Positions 44,834 through 52,681 of a stretch of DNA of 64,000 bases are shown piece by piece; position 1 is the stretch's first letter; the number at the start of each line of letters is the position of its first letter. Location of the stretch: contig JACPYL010000012.1 of NCBI GenBank assembly GCA_016196065.1, positions 372,001-436,000 on the forward strand, in the 5' to 3' direction. The notes beneath the pieces are model-generated. The model was not told the origin of the DNA, made no database searches, and worked only from the letters and a program-made list of their open reading frames with translations. This DNA is from Acidobacteriota bacterium (GTDB lineage: Bacteria; Acidobacteriota; Terriglobia; Terriglobales; Acidobacteriaceae). The position numbers were made by a program, and so were the translations under genes.

Positions 44834-45763
44834 ATGCGCAAACTCGTCTATTTCGCGCCCGCCATTCTCTTTGTGGCAGCTCTTTCCTTAGCTCAGGACC
44901 AGGACTTCAGCAAAGTCGAAATCAAAGTCACGAAAGTCGCCGGTACCGTGTACATGCTGCAAGGTGCGGGTGGCAACATCGGAGCCTCGGTCGGTGACGA
45001 CGGGATCGTAATTGTCGACGACCAGTACGCACCACTCGCGGACAAGATCCAGGCGGCCCTAAAAGGCATCACCGACAAGCCGGTGCGTTTCGTCATCAAC
45101 ACGCATTATCACGAAGACCATACCGGTGGAAACGAAGCTTTCCAGAAGCAGGCGCCGATCATCGCTCATGACAACGTCCGCAAGAGGCTTGCAGAGGGCG
45201 GCACTGCGGGCACTGGCGGGTCCGTACATTTCGACCACAAGCCGGCCGCACCCGGCGTATTGCCGATCATTACGTTCGATCACGATGTCACCGTGCACTT
45301 GAATGGAGAAGACATCCGCGCTCTCCATTTTCCAGCCGGCCATACCGACGGTGATTCGGTCATTTATTTTCCGAAGTCGAATGTCGTGCACATGGGCGAC
45401 GACTTCGTCACCTACGGATTCCCGTTCATTGATGTGGATAGCGGCGGCAGCATTGATGGGATGATCGATGGCGTCGAGAAGGCCGTAGCACAACTTCCCG
45501 CTGACGTGAAAGTCATTCCCGGGCATGGTCCGGTTTCGAATTTGGACGACGTCCGCACTTACGTGAAGATGCTGAAAGACACGCGCGCTGTGGTGCAGGC
45601 CGCGCTCAAGAAGAAAATGACGCTCGCGCAGATGAAAGAAAAGAAGTTGCTCGACCCGTGGAAGAAGTACTCCGGCGAGTTCATTTCGGAAGACGCGTTT
45701 CTGGAGACGTTGTACAACTCGTTAACCGGGCAGAAAAACGGCAAGTTCATCAAGCATAATTAG
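44834..45763 (+). CDS. Secreted metallo-beta-lactamase fold hydrolase
   Basis: The 309-residue protein has a signal peptide (RKLVYFAPAILFVAALSLAQ) and an MBL fold: H91-x-H93-x-D95-H96 in INTHYHEDHTGG, AGHTDGDSVIYFP and the late GHGPVSN. The order and export fit the quinoprotein relay/SoxH-like or B1-like branch; antibiotic hydrolysis is not implied. GAGGTG lies 6 bases before the ATG at 44834. The GH1 gene follows after 67 bp. Confidence 0.9.
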   Translation: MRKLVYFAPAILFVAALSLAQDQDFSKVEIKVTKVAGTVYMLQGAGGNIGASVGDDGIVIVDDQYAPLADKIQAALKGITDKPVRFVINTHYHEDHTGGNEAFQKQAPIIAHDNVRKRLAEGGTAGTGGSVHFDHKPAAPGVLPIITFDHDVTVHLNGEDIRALHFPAGHTDGDSVIYFPKSNVVHMGDDFVTYGFPFIDVDSGGSIDGMIDGVEKAVAQLPADVKVIPGHGPVSNLDDVRTYVKMLKDTRAVVQAALKKKMTLAQMKEKKLLDPWKKYSGEFISEDAFLETLYNSLTGQKNGKFIKHN

Positions 45764-45830
45764 CTTCGGTGCAAGCCTCGGGCCGGGTCGCGGACTCGGC
45801 CCGAAGCGAAGCTCCCTCGAACTGATCGCC

Positions 45831-47270
45831 CTGACTACTCGTCGCCAATTTCTCGGGTCCCTGGCCGCAGCCGCAGTCGCGCCGCTCTTGCCTCGCGGCG
45901 CCGAACGATCCGCGCCCGCCATTTCTTTCCCCAAGAACTTCTATTGGGGCACCGCCACCGCCGCGTATCAGATCGAAGGCGCATGGAACGAAGATGGCAA
46001 AGGCGAATCGATCTGGGATCGCTTTAGCCACACTCCCGGCAAAGTCAAAGATGGCACGACTGGCGATGTTGCCTGCGACCACTACCATCGCTATCGCGAC
46101 GACATCGCGCTGATGCGTGCCCTTCATCTCAACAGCTATCGGTTCTCGATCGCATGGACGCGCATTCAGCCGGATGGTTCGGGCCAGCCGAATCCAAAGG
46201 GGATGGATTTCTACAGCCGCCTCGTCGATGCTCTGCTGGAAGCGCGTATTCGCCCGCTGGTTACGCTCTATCACTGGGATCTGCCGCAAAAGCTCGAGGA
46301 TATGGGTGGCTGGACGAATCGTGATCTCGCCAGCCGTTTTGCGGATTACGCGGCGCTTGTGGCGCGTGCTCTCGGTGACCGCGTCGAGACCTGGAACCTG
46401 CTCAACGAGCCGGCTGCGTTTACCAGCCAGGGATATCTTGATGGCACGCACGCGCCGGGGCGCGCCAGCATTATTGATTTCCTGCGCGCCACCCACATTG
46501 CAAATCTGGCGCTGGGCATGGGTTTTCGAGCGGTGAAGGCGGTGCGCCCGCAAGCGCGGGTGGGAACCGCTGCCAGCATGTCGCCCTGCGAACCCGCTAC
46601 CGATTCCGAAGACGATCGCATCGCTGCCGAACGTGCCCACTCGATCACTAACATCTGGTTTCTTGAGCCTGCACTACGCGGCCGATATCCGGATGCGTTT
46701 ACGTTTAATCCCGCCGTTCTGATGAAGATCCAGCAAGACGACATGAATCTGATCCGCGCTCCCTTGGACTTCATCGGAATCAATCTTTACTACCGTACCG
46801 TCGTTTCCGCGACGCCGCTGGGCGAGCGCCTTTCCGATCGCCGGTATCTCCTCTTTCCGGCGCGCATGAGTGGCGGCCAAAAGGGCGCAAGAACCGACAT
46901 GGATTGGGAGGTATGGCCGCGCTCGCTCTATGACATGGTCATGCGAATTACGCGCGACTATAACCACCCTGCAATCGAAATCACCGAGAGCGGATGCGCC
47001 TACAACGACGCGCCCGACTCCAGCGGGGCGGTAAACGATACTCGCCGGATTGCTTACCACCAGCAATACCTTGCTGAACTGGCACGCGCCATTCACGACG
47101 GCGCCAAAGTCGGCGGCTATCACGCCTGGAGTTTGCTCGATAATTTTGAATGGGCTGAAGGGCTGCGCCAACGCTTCGGATTGGTCTACGTGGACTACAA
47201 GACGCAGAAGCGAACGGTGAAGAAATCAGGTGAGTGGTATGCGAAGGTCGCGGCGCAAAATGGATGGTAA
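45831..47270 (+). CDS. Beta-glucosidase, glycoside hydrolase family 1, with Tat signal
   Basis: The enzyme has the GH1 plan: FYWGTATAAYQIEGAWNEDGKG near 37, acid/base Glu193 in WNLLNEPA, nucleophile Glu386 in ITESGCAYND, and SLLDNFEWAEG near the end. The first ATG/GTG/TTG in frame is TTG at 45888, but the frame upstream reads TTRRQFLGSLAAAAVAPLL, a textbook twin-arginine signal, and starts at a CTG (45831; another at 45822). No ATG, GTG or TTG exists upstream before the previous gene's end. I therefore extend to CTG, giving 479 residues. It would be exported folded by the Tat system. Confidence 0.85.
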   Translation: MTTRRQFLGSLAAAAVAPLLPRGAERSAPAISFPKNFYWGTATAAYQIEGAWNEDGKGESIWDRFSHTPGKVKDGTTGDVACDHYHRYRDDIALMRALHLNSYRFSIAWTRIQPDGSGQPNPKGMDFYSRLVDALLEARIRPLVTLYHWDLPQKLEDMGGWTNRDLASRFADYAALVARALGDRVETWNLLNEPAAFTSQGYLDGTHAPGRASIIDFLRATHIANLALGMGFRAVKAVRPQARVGTAASMSPCEPATDSEDDRIAAERAHSITNIWFLEPALRGRYPDAFTFNPAVLMKIQQDDMNLIRAPLDFIGINLYYRTVVSATPLGERLSDRRYLLFPARMSGGQKGARTDMDWEVWPRSLYDMVMRITRDYNHPAIEITESGCAYNDAPDSSGAVNDTRRIAYHQQYLAELARAIHDGAKVGGYHAWSLLDNFEWAEGLRQRFGLVYVDYKTQKRTVKKSGEWYAKVAAQNGW

Positions 47271-47280
47271 AGGCGCGGCG

Positions 47281-47375
47281 AGCTTCGAGCTTCGAGCAAA
47301 CCCTAGATTCTGGCTCGAAGCCCGGAGCTCGTAGCTCAAAGTTTCACTTCCGCAATCTGCCCTCCGACCTCTGCC
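47281..47375. repeat. Paired heptad-phased repeat element
   Basis: The left arm has two perfect AGCTTCG heptads (47281-47294). The right arm is nine consecutive 7-bp units in register (47313-47375), beginning with GCTCGAA and ending with GCAATCT/GACCTCT-type units shared with the 34.6 and 41.5 kb loci. It lies between the GH1 and dienelactone hydrolase genes. Confidence 0.8.
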
Positions 47376-47425
47376 TTGGCTCATCTCCTGCTAGCATAGT
47401 GAAATCAAATTTCCGGAGTCACCGA

Positions 47426-48166
47426 ATGAAAACTCTCCTGCTCGCTTTGGTCCTGTCGCTCTCGTTGACCGCCCTCGCTGCCGAAAGCAAATCCGTTTCC
47501 TACAAATCCGGAGATGAAACCGTAACCGGCACTCTGTACGCTCCGGCGGGGAAAGGTCCGTTTCCGGCGCTCATCGTGATCCACGAATGGTGGGGACTGA
47601 ACGGTTGGGTCAAAGAGCAAGCCTCGAAATTTGCCGATGAAGGATACGTTGCTCTGGCCGTGGACCTTTATCGCGGCAAAGTTGCCGATACCCAGGAACT
47701 GGCGCATGAATTGATGCGTGGCGTTCCGGAAGACCGCGCCAAACGCGACTTGGGCGCCGCTTTCGACTATCTCGCCGCGCAACCGAATGTGAAGAAAGAC
47801 CGCATTGGATCGGTGGGATGGTGCATGGGTGGCGGTTACTCGCTCGACGTGGCGTTGTTGGAGCCAACCCTCGCCGCGGCTGTAATTAATTATGGACATC
47901 TCGCTACGGAGCCAGCCGGCTTGAAGAAAATCAATGCCCCGATCCTGGGAAGTTTTGGCGGGCAGGATCGTGGCATCACTCCCGAGGACGTTAAGAAATT
48001 TCAGCAGGCTCTCACCGAACTCGGAAAGAAGAACGACATCAAGATTTATCCCGACGCCGGCCACGCCTTCGAAAATCCCAACAACAAGCAGGGATACCGT
48101 GCCGACGACGCTGCCGATGCGTGGAAACGCACAACTGATTTTCTGGCGAAGACACTGAAGAAGTAG
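47426..48166 (+). CDS. Secreted dienelactone hydrolase family protein
   Basis: The 246-residue alpha/beta hydrolase has a signal peptide (KTLLLALVLSLSLTALAAE). The triad is Cys133 in GWCMGGGYS, Asp181 in GGQDRGI and His213 in DAGHAFEN. IHEWWGLNG near 52 gives the oxyanion and acidic residues of the family. GGAG lies 8 bases before the ATG at 47426; the open frame extends upstream through the repeat element, which is not coding. The substrate is probably a lactone or ester other than dienelactone, since no catechol genes are near. Confidence 0.92.
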   Translation: MKTLLLALVLSLSLTALAAESKSVSYKSGDETVTGTLYAPAGKGPFPALIVIHEWWGLNGWVKEQASKFADEGYVALAVDLYRGKVADTQELAHELMRGVPEDRAKRDLGAAFDYLAAQPNVKKDRIGSVGWCMGGGYSLDVALLEPTLAAAVINYGHLATEPAGLKKINAPILGSFGGQDRGITPEDVKKFQQALTELGKKNDIKIYPDAGHAFENPNNKQGYRADDAADAWKRTTDFLAKTLKK

Positions 48167-48287
48167 CTGTAATTGAGTTTGTTCAGGACATGCAACATTT
48201 GATCGTGCGGAATTTCCACTTGCCAGACGCTACGCCTATGTTTACTATTCAGCAATCTTTGGCGGGACCCAATCGGTCGCGCTTTCT

Positions 48288-48638
48288 ATGAATATCGGCG
48301 AAACCATCCGCAATTACCGGCTTCAGAAGGGTATGTCGCAGGGCGACATCGAAAAGCGCACTGGTCTTTTGCGCTGCTATTTGTCGCGTGTGGAAAATGG
48401 CCACACCATTCCTTCGCTCGACACACTGGCCAAAATTGCAGGCGCCATGGACCTCGCCCTCTCGCAATTTTTTGCCGAGGGGAGCAATTCCAACGGACAC
48501 AAGGGGCTGCCTCAGCTCTCCGACGACGAAGTCCGCTTTCTCAGCCAGATCCGCCGCTACTCCGTCAGCCTGAATGACAGTGACCGCAAGTTAGTTCTGG
48601 CGATGGTCAAGAAAATGGCCGCCAGCACCGCGAAATAG
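48288..48638 (+). CDS. XRE-type helix-turn-helix regulator
   Basis: The 116-residue protein has an HTH_3 domain at 6-60: IRNYRLQKGMSQGDIEKRTGLLRCYLSRVENGHTIPSLDTLAKIAGAM. A short C-terminal helix pair (DDEVRFLSQIRRYSVSLNDSDRKLVLAMVKKM) likely mediates dimers. Targets are unknown. TACTAT at about 48245 is a possible -10. The heptad element begins at its stop codon. Confidence 0.9.
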   Translation: MNIGETIRNYRLQKGMSQGDIEKRTGLLRCYLSRVENGHTIPSLDTLAKIAGAMDLALSQFFAEGSNSNGHKGLPQLSDDEVRFLSQIRRYSVSLNDSDRKLVLAMVKKMAASTAK

Positions 48639-48767
48639 CGATCGGCGTTCAGCCCTCAGCCCTCAATCAAACCAGCCCGCGTTCTTGCGTTTCTCGAACA
48701 GCTTGTGGTCCAGCCAGTTGCCGATAACTGAAACAGATAGCTGATCGCTGATCGCTGACGGCTCACA
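48638..48767. repeat. Paired heptad-phased repeat element
   Basis: The left arm has four 7-bp units (48638-48665), two of them GCCCTCA; the right arm has four (48740-48767) based on GCTGATC, inverse in type to the left. A 74-bp core separates them. It starts at the last base of the XRE gene. Confidence 0.7.
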
Positions 48768-48852
48768 GTACTTTCGTACCTATTACCCTACTGTCCCGCC
48801 GGAACCTCGCCGCCGCACTGGTTCCGGGCTAGTCTGTGAACGGGACTCTTTC

Positions 48853-49473
48853 GTGACTATTGACGAGGAACTGAATCTCCTCGACCATCAGCTGCGCCGG
48901 CTGAAGATCGAGTACGAGATGTTTTTCAACAACCCGTCCAAGCGCCCTCCCGCCGACATTGAGTGGAAGGTGCTCTCACTGATCCGCAAATTCAGCGATG
49001 GCGGACGCATGAGCTTTTCCCAGCGCTATCGCTACAACGAAATGGCGCAGCGCTATGCCATCCACAGCGATCTCTGGCGCAAGAAGATGCGCATTCGCGA
49101 GGAAGGCTACCGCCGTCCGCAGGATGCGATTCTTTCCGTACAGGGCGTACGCCCCACCGAGCTGCACGAGTCGAAACACCCCACGCCTTACGGGATTGGC
49201 CATCACGACTCGGACTCGACCGAAGACAAGCCCTTTACCGTGCAATGTTCTGACGCCCAGGCCGAACGCGAAAAGGTGGAATCACTCTACAAAGCCCTGA
49301 GCTCAGCCAAGCAGAAGTCGGGAGAAAAAGTTTCCGGCAGCCTCGATTCCTTCGCCGCCTTCGTCAAGAAGAAGACCGCCGAAATCCGCAAAGAACACAA
49401 GTGCGAGACGGTCGTCTACTCCGTTGAGATGCAGGATGGCCAAGTGAAACTCAAGGCGAAAGCGAAAACGTAA
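48853..49473 (+). CDS. Coiled-coil protein, MXAN_5187 C-terminal-like domain
   Basis: The 206-residue soluble protein begins with a helical region (IDEELNLLDHQLRRLKIEYEMFFNNPSKRPP) and RYRYNEMAQRYAIHSDLWRKKMRIREEGYRRP, which resembles the C-terminal domain of Myxococcus MXAN_5187-type proteins (recognised from memory, not confirmed). A charged linker and a second helical part follow. Function unknown. The start is GTG at 48853. It lies between two heptad elements. Confidence 0.72.
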   Translation: MTIDEELNLLDHQLRRLKIEYEMFFNNPSKRPPADIEWKVLSLIRKFSDGGRMSFSQRYRYNEMAQRYAIHSDLWRKKMRIREEGYRRPQDAILSVQGVRPTELHESKHPTPYGIGHHDSDSTEDKPFTVQCSDAQAEREKVESLYKALSSAKQKSGEKVSGSLDSFAAFVKKKTAEIRKEHKCETVVYSVEMQDGQVKLKAKAKT

Positions 49474-49475
49474 AA

Positions 49476-49591
49476 GCAGTTCCCGGTTCTCAGTTCTCAG
49501 TAACAGCCCAAGCCTAAACCCCGGTCTTTCGTTTCGCCTCGCCTGTCGCACGCCTCGTCCGTTCTGAGACTGAGAACCGGGAACTGAGAGC
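49476..49591. repeat. Paired heptad-phased repeat element
   Basis: The left arm (49476-49503) and right arm (49564-49591) each have four 7-bp units and are near-perfect inverted copies sharing the string TTCCCGGTTCTCAG and its complement. The 60-bp core is unique. It lies just before the purH -10 region (TAGAAT at 49609-49614). Confidence 0.85.
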
Positions 49592-49638
49592 CGCCTTCCA
49601 CAAACTGCTAGAATTTCCCTTCATCCCCGAGGCCCTAT

Positions 49639-51195
49639 ATGTCTAAAGTTCAACGCGCCATTCTCAGCGTCACCGATAAATCCGGACTTGTCGATTTCGC
49701 CCGCAAACTCGCCGGCATGGGCGTGGAGCTTGTTTCCACCGGCGGCACCGCCAAGCTTTTACGCGACTCCGGGATTGCCGTGAAAGATATTTCCGAACTT
49801 ACGGGTTTCCCCGAAATGCTGGATGGCCGCGTGAAGACTCTGCATCCCAAGGTGCATGGCGGAATTCTCCACCGCCGCCAGGATTCTGCTCATCGCTCCG
49901 CAGTCGCCGAGCACGGAATTCCTGCCATCGATATGGTGGTCGTCAATCTATACGCTTTCGAAAAAACTGCGGCCAAGCCCGGTGTACATTTCGAAGAATT
50001 GATTGAGAATATCGACATCGGCGGACCTTCGATGATCCGTTCTGCCGCCAAGAATTTTCAGGACGTTGCTGTCGTCACCTCCCCTTCCGACTACAACGCG
50101 ATTGCCGACGAAATGGCTCGCTCTGCGGGCGCTCTGTCATCCGAGACAAAATGGCGGCTTGCGCAAAAGGCGTTTGCCACGACGGCTGCCTACGATTCCG
50201 CGATTGCGTCGACTCTGGAACGAGTTGGCGTCAACGGTCACTTTGAGTTGAATGCCGCTGCCGGTTTTCCGCAAACGCTGCGACTCTCGTTTAAGAAAAC
50301 CATCGATCTCCGTTATGGCGAGAATCCTCACCAGAAGGCCGCGATGTACTCGGACGGCTCCAGCGTAGGCGTAGCCAACGCGCGCCAGCTGCAAGGCAAG
50401 GAGCTTTCCTACAACAATATCGTCGACCTGCAGGCTGCCTGGGATTTGGCCCAGGATTTCGACGAAACCGTCTGCGCGATTATTAAGCACACCAATCCAT
50501 GTGGCACCGCAACCGGGAAGATACTGGCCGAGGCCTATCTGCGCGCCCTGGAATGCGATCCCGTATCCGCCTTCGGGGGCGTAATCGGCGTCAATCGTCC
50601 GATCGACGCTGCGGCCGCCGCGGAAATGTCCAAGCTATTTCTGGAAGTGATCGCCGCCCCGTCGTTCGACAAAGCCGCACAGGAAATCTTTGCGTCCAAG
50701 AAGAACCTGCGCCTGGTCGAAGTCTCGGCGAGCCAACAACGCTGGGTCCTGAAAAACATTTCTGGAGGCATGCTGGTGCAGGACGCCGATCTCCACCGCC
50801 TCACCGATTCTGAAATGAAAGTTGTCACGCAGCGTCCGCCCTCGCCGGAAGAAAAACGTGCGCTCTTGTTCGCCTGGAAGGTCTGCAAGCACGTGAAGTC
50901 AAACGCCATCCTCTACGCCCGTGACGGTCAAACTGTCGGTGTCGGTGCCGGCCAAATGAGCCGCGTCGACGCCTGCAAGGTCGGCGCCATGAAAGCGCAG
51001 TTGCCACTCAAAGGAACGGTTGCCGCGTCCGACGCATTTTTTCCATTCCCCGATGGAGTGGAGGAAATCGCCAAAGCCGGCGCTACGGCGATCATTCAGC
51101 CCGGAGGCTCCGTACGCGATCAGGAAGTCATCGAAGCCGCCGACCGCTTGGGCGTTGCGATGATCTTCACGGGTGTGCGGCACTTCCGGCACTAG
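49639..51195 (+). CDS. purH: Bifunctional AICAR transformylase / IMP cyclohydrolase
   Basis: The 518-residue enzyme carries out the last two steps to IMP. The N-terminal IMPCH domain has LISTGGTAKLLRDSGI-like text (VSTGGTAKLLRDSG), VKTLHPKVHGGIL and NLYAF. The C-terminal AICARFT domain has LRYGENPHQKAA, LSYNNIVDLQAAW, the catalytic IIKHTNPCG and YPFPDGVE-like FPFPDGVEEIAKAG, ending GVRHFRH. The length is standard. It has no purine gene neighbour. Confidence 0.96.
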   Translation: MSKVQRAILSVTDKSGLVDFARKLAGMGVELVSTGGTAKLLRDSGIAVKDISELTGFPEMLDGRVKTLHPKVHGGILHRRQDSAHRSAVAEHGIPAIDMVVVNLYAFEKTAAKPGVHFEELIENIDIGGPSMIRSAAKNFQDVAVVTSPSDYNAIADEMARSAGALSSETKWRLAQKAFATTAAYDSAIASTLERVGVNGHFELNAAAGFPQTLRLSFKKTIDLRYGENPHQKAAMYSDGSSVGVANARQLQGKELSYNNIVDLQAAWDLAQDFDETVCAIIKHTNPCGTATGKILAEAYLRALECDPVSAFGGVIGVNRPIDAAAAAEMSKLFLEVIAAPSFDKAAQEIFASKKNLRLVEVSASQQRWVLKNISGGMLVQDADLHRLTDSEMKVVTQRPPSPEEKRALLFAWKVCKHVKSNAILYARDGQTVGVGAGQMSRVDACKVGAMKAQLPLKGTVAASDAFFPFPDGVEEIAKAGATAIIQPGGSVRDQEVIEAADRLGVAMIFTGVRHFRH

Positions 51196-51230
51196 TTTGG
51201 CTGCACGTCCCGGCGTGCGGTTACGATAAA

Positions 51231-52529
51231 ATGCGGATCGTCGTGAACGTGGCGGTCATTTTTCGTGGATTCCGGGTAAGCGCGCTCGCCGTGGTCCTTG
51301 GTGCCGCAAATTGTGTCCTGTCGCAGCCCCCACCGGCGTACGTTCCCGTCGACGCTTGGTTGCAGGGGTCAGCACGGCAGGACTTTCCCTGGCAGGTGCA
51401 CGTCGAAACAGGTTTGTTGACCTTCCAACAGCGGCATCTAGCTCAGATTCGCACCACTTTTCCGATCAGCAGGTTGTTACGCGCGGGAGTCTCGCTCCCG
51501 GACCTGCACATCATTACCAAGTTCGGCACAGAAGATGGTCGCTGGTTCCCCGGACAGTGCTACTCCCGCTTCGTGCCTCCGCCGGGCCTATCGCCGCGAG
51601 ACCGGGTTGCGTCTTACGCCAGTGTTTACCTCCGCCCAGGTCGATACAAAGTCGGTGTGATGGCGTATGACAGCCTGCACCGTCGGGGCAATCTCTGGAA
51701 GGGTGAACTAGTGATAACCCGCGAGAAAGATGATCCTCTCCCGGACTTGGACGCGGACCTGCCGCAAATCGACTATCCCGCTTCCATTCAACCTCCCTCC
51801 GGCGGAGATGCGAACCTGACCACGCTCGCCCATCCCGGCGGATTTGGCGAAGGGAAACTTCGCCTACCAGTAGGCAACCGTCGCCCGATCCAGGTGGACG
51901 TCGTTGTCAACCTGTCTCCAAGCGCGCTTACGCCTGAGCGCATGTACTACCATCGCAACGCAATCTTCCTTCTCCAGGTCAGCAACGTTCTTTCGCAGCT
52001 CGATTTCAAATCGGGATGCGTTCGGTTCAGCGCGATCGACATCCTCCGGCAGAAGACATTCGCTGTGGGCGAGGTTGGTCCCAGCGTTGACTGGGACAAC
52101 GTAATCACTACTTTGCAGGCCACTGAGCCGAACAAGATCGACGCTCATGCCCTGGCGAGTCAGAAGGTTGCTCCATCCCTTTTCTCCAAGTTTCTGCAGG
52201 AAGTGATTGCCAAGCCCAGCTCTTGTGGAGAGGACGGCCAGGAATCAAAACACGTTCTGATTGTTGTGAGTGATGCCTTTCTGTTTCCCCAGCAAACCCA
52301 AATGGCTGCCATCGATGCCCATAGTTTGCCGGATGTCCGCTGCTACTACCTGGAAATGGAGCCGGTGGTCGGAGTTCGTTTCGATGAGATTGCGAGGGTG
52401 CTGAAACCGCTTCATCCGGAGCGTTTTCCCCTGGTTCATCCCGCACAATTCCGCAGGGCGCTATCCCAGATCGTTTCAGAGATGGAAAAAAACGAGTTTT
52501 ACGGCGGTCCAGCACCTTCAGACCGGTGA
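51231..52529 (+). CDS. Secreted VWA-like protein
   Basis: The 432-residue protein has a signal region (VSALAVVLGAANCVLSQ) and a beta-rich N-terminal half (FPWQVHVETGLLTFQQRH...YASVYLRPGRYKVGVMAYDS). The C-terminal half resembles a von Willebrand A fold (QVDVVVNLSPSA, FLLQVSNVLSQLD, KHVLIVVSDAFLF) but lacks a clean DxSxS. Such proteins are frequent in Acidobacteria next to TPR genes. ATG 51231 overlaps a GATAAA box; GTG 51243 is an alternative start. The TPR gene follows. Confidence 0.72.
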   Translation: MRIVVNVAVIFRGFRVSALAVVLGAANCVLSQPPPAYVPVDAWLQGSARQDFPWQVHVETGLLTFQQRHLAQIRTTFPISRLLRAGVSLPDLHIITKFGTEDGRWFPGQCYSRFVPPPGLSPRDRVASYASVYLRPGRYKVGVMAYDSLHRRGNLWKGELVITREKDDPLPDLDADLPQIDYPASIQPPSGGDANLTTLAHPGGFGEGKLRLPVGNRRPIQVDVVVNLSPSALTPERMYYHRNAIFLLQVSNVLSQLDFKSGCVRFSAIDILRQKTFAVGEVGPSVDWDNVITTLQATEPNKIDAHALASQKVAPSLFSKFLQEVIAKPSSCGEDGQESKHVLIVVSDAFLFPQQTQMAAIDAHSLPDVRCYYLEMEPVVGVRFDEIARVLKPLHPERFPLVHPAQFRRALSQIVSEMEKNEFYGGPAPSDR

Positions 52530-52681
52530 TGCACCATGCCTTACGTCCCTGTACTTCTGTCTCTTAGGCGACGCCGGACTTTCTCCCGTCCGTTAATTTG
52601 AGGCGGTACAATGTTCAGATTAGGATCAGGGCGCTCGTTTCGGCATCTAACTGGTACAAGGCTGCACTTTTAGGATTCCTG

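Noticed and set aside
34571-49591. CRISPR array
   Set aside because: The heptad arrays have 7-bp units without unique spacers between repeats, and no cas genes are present.
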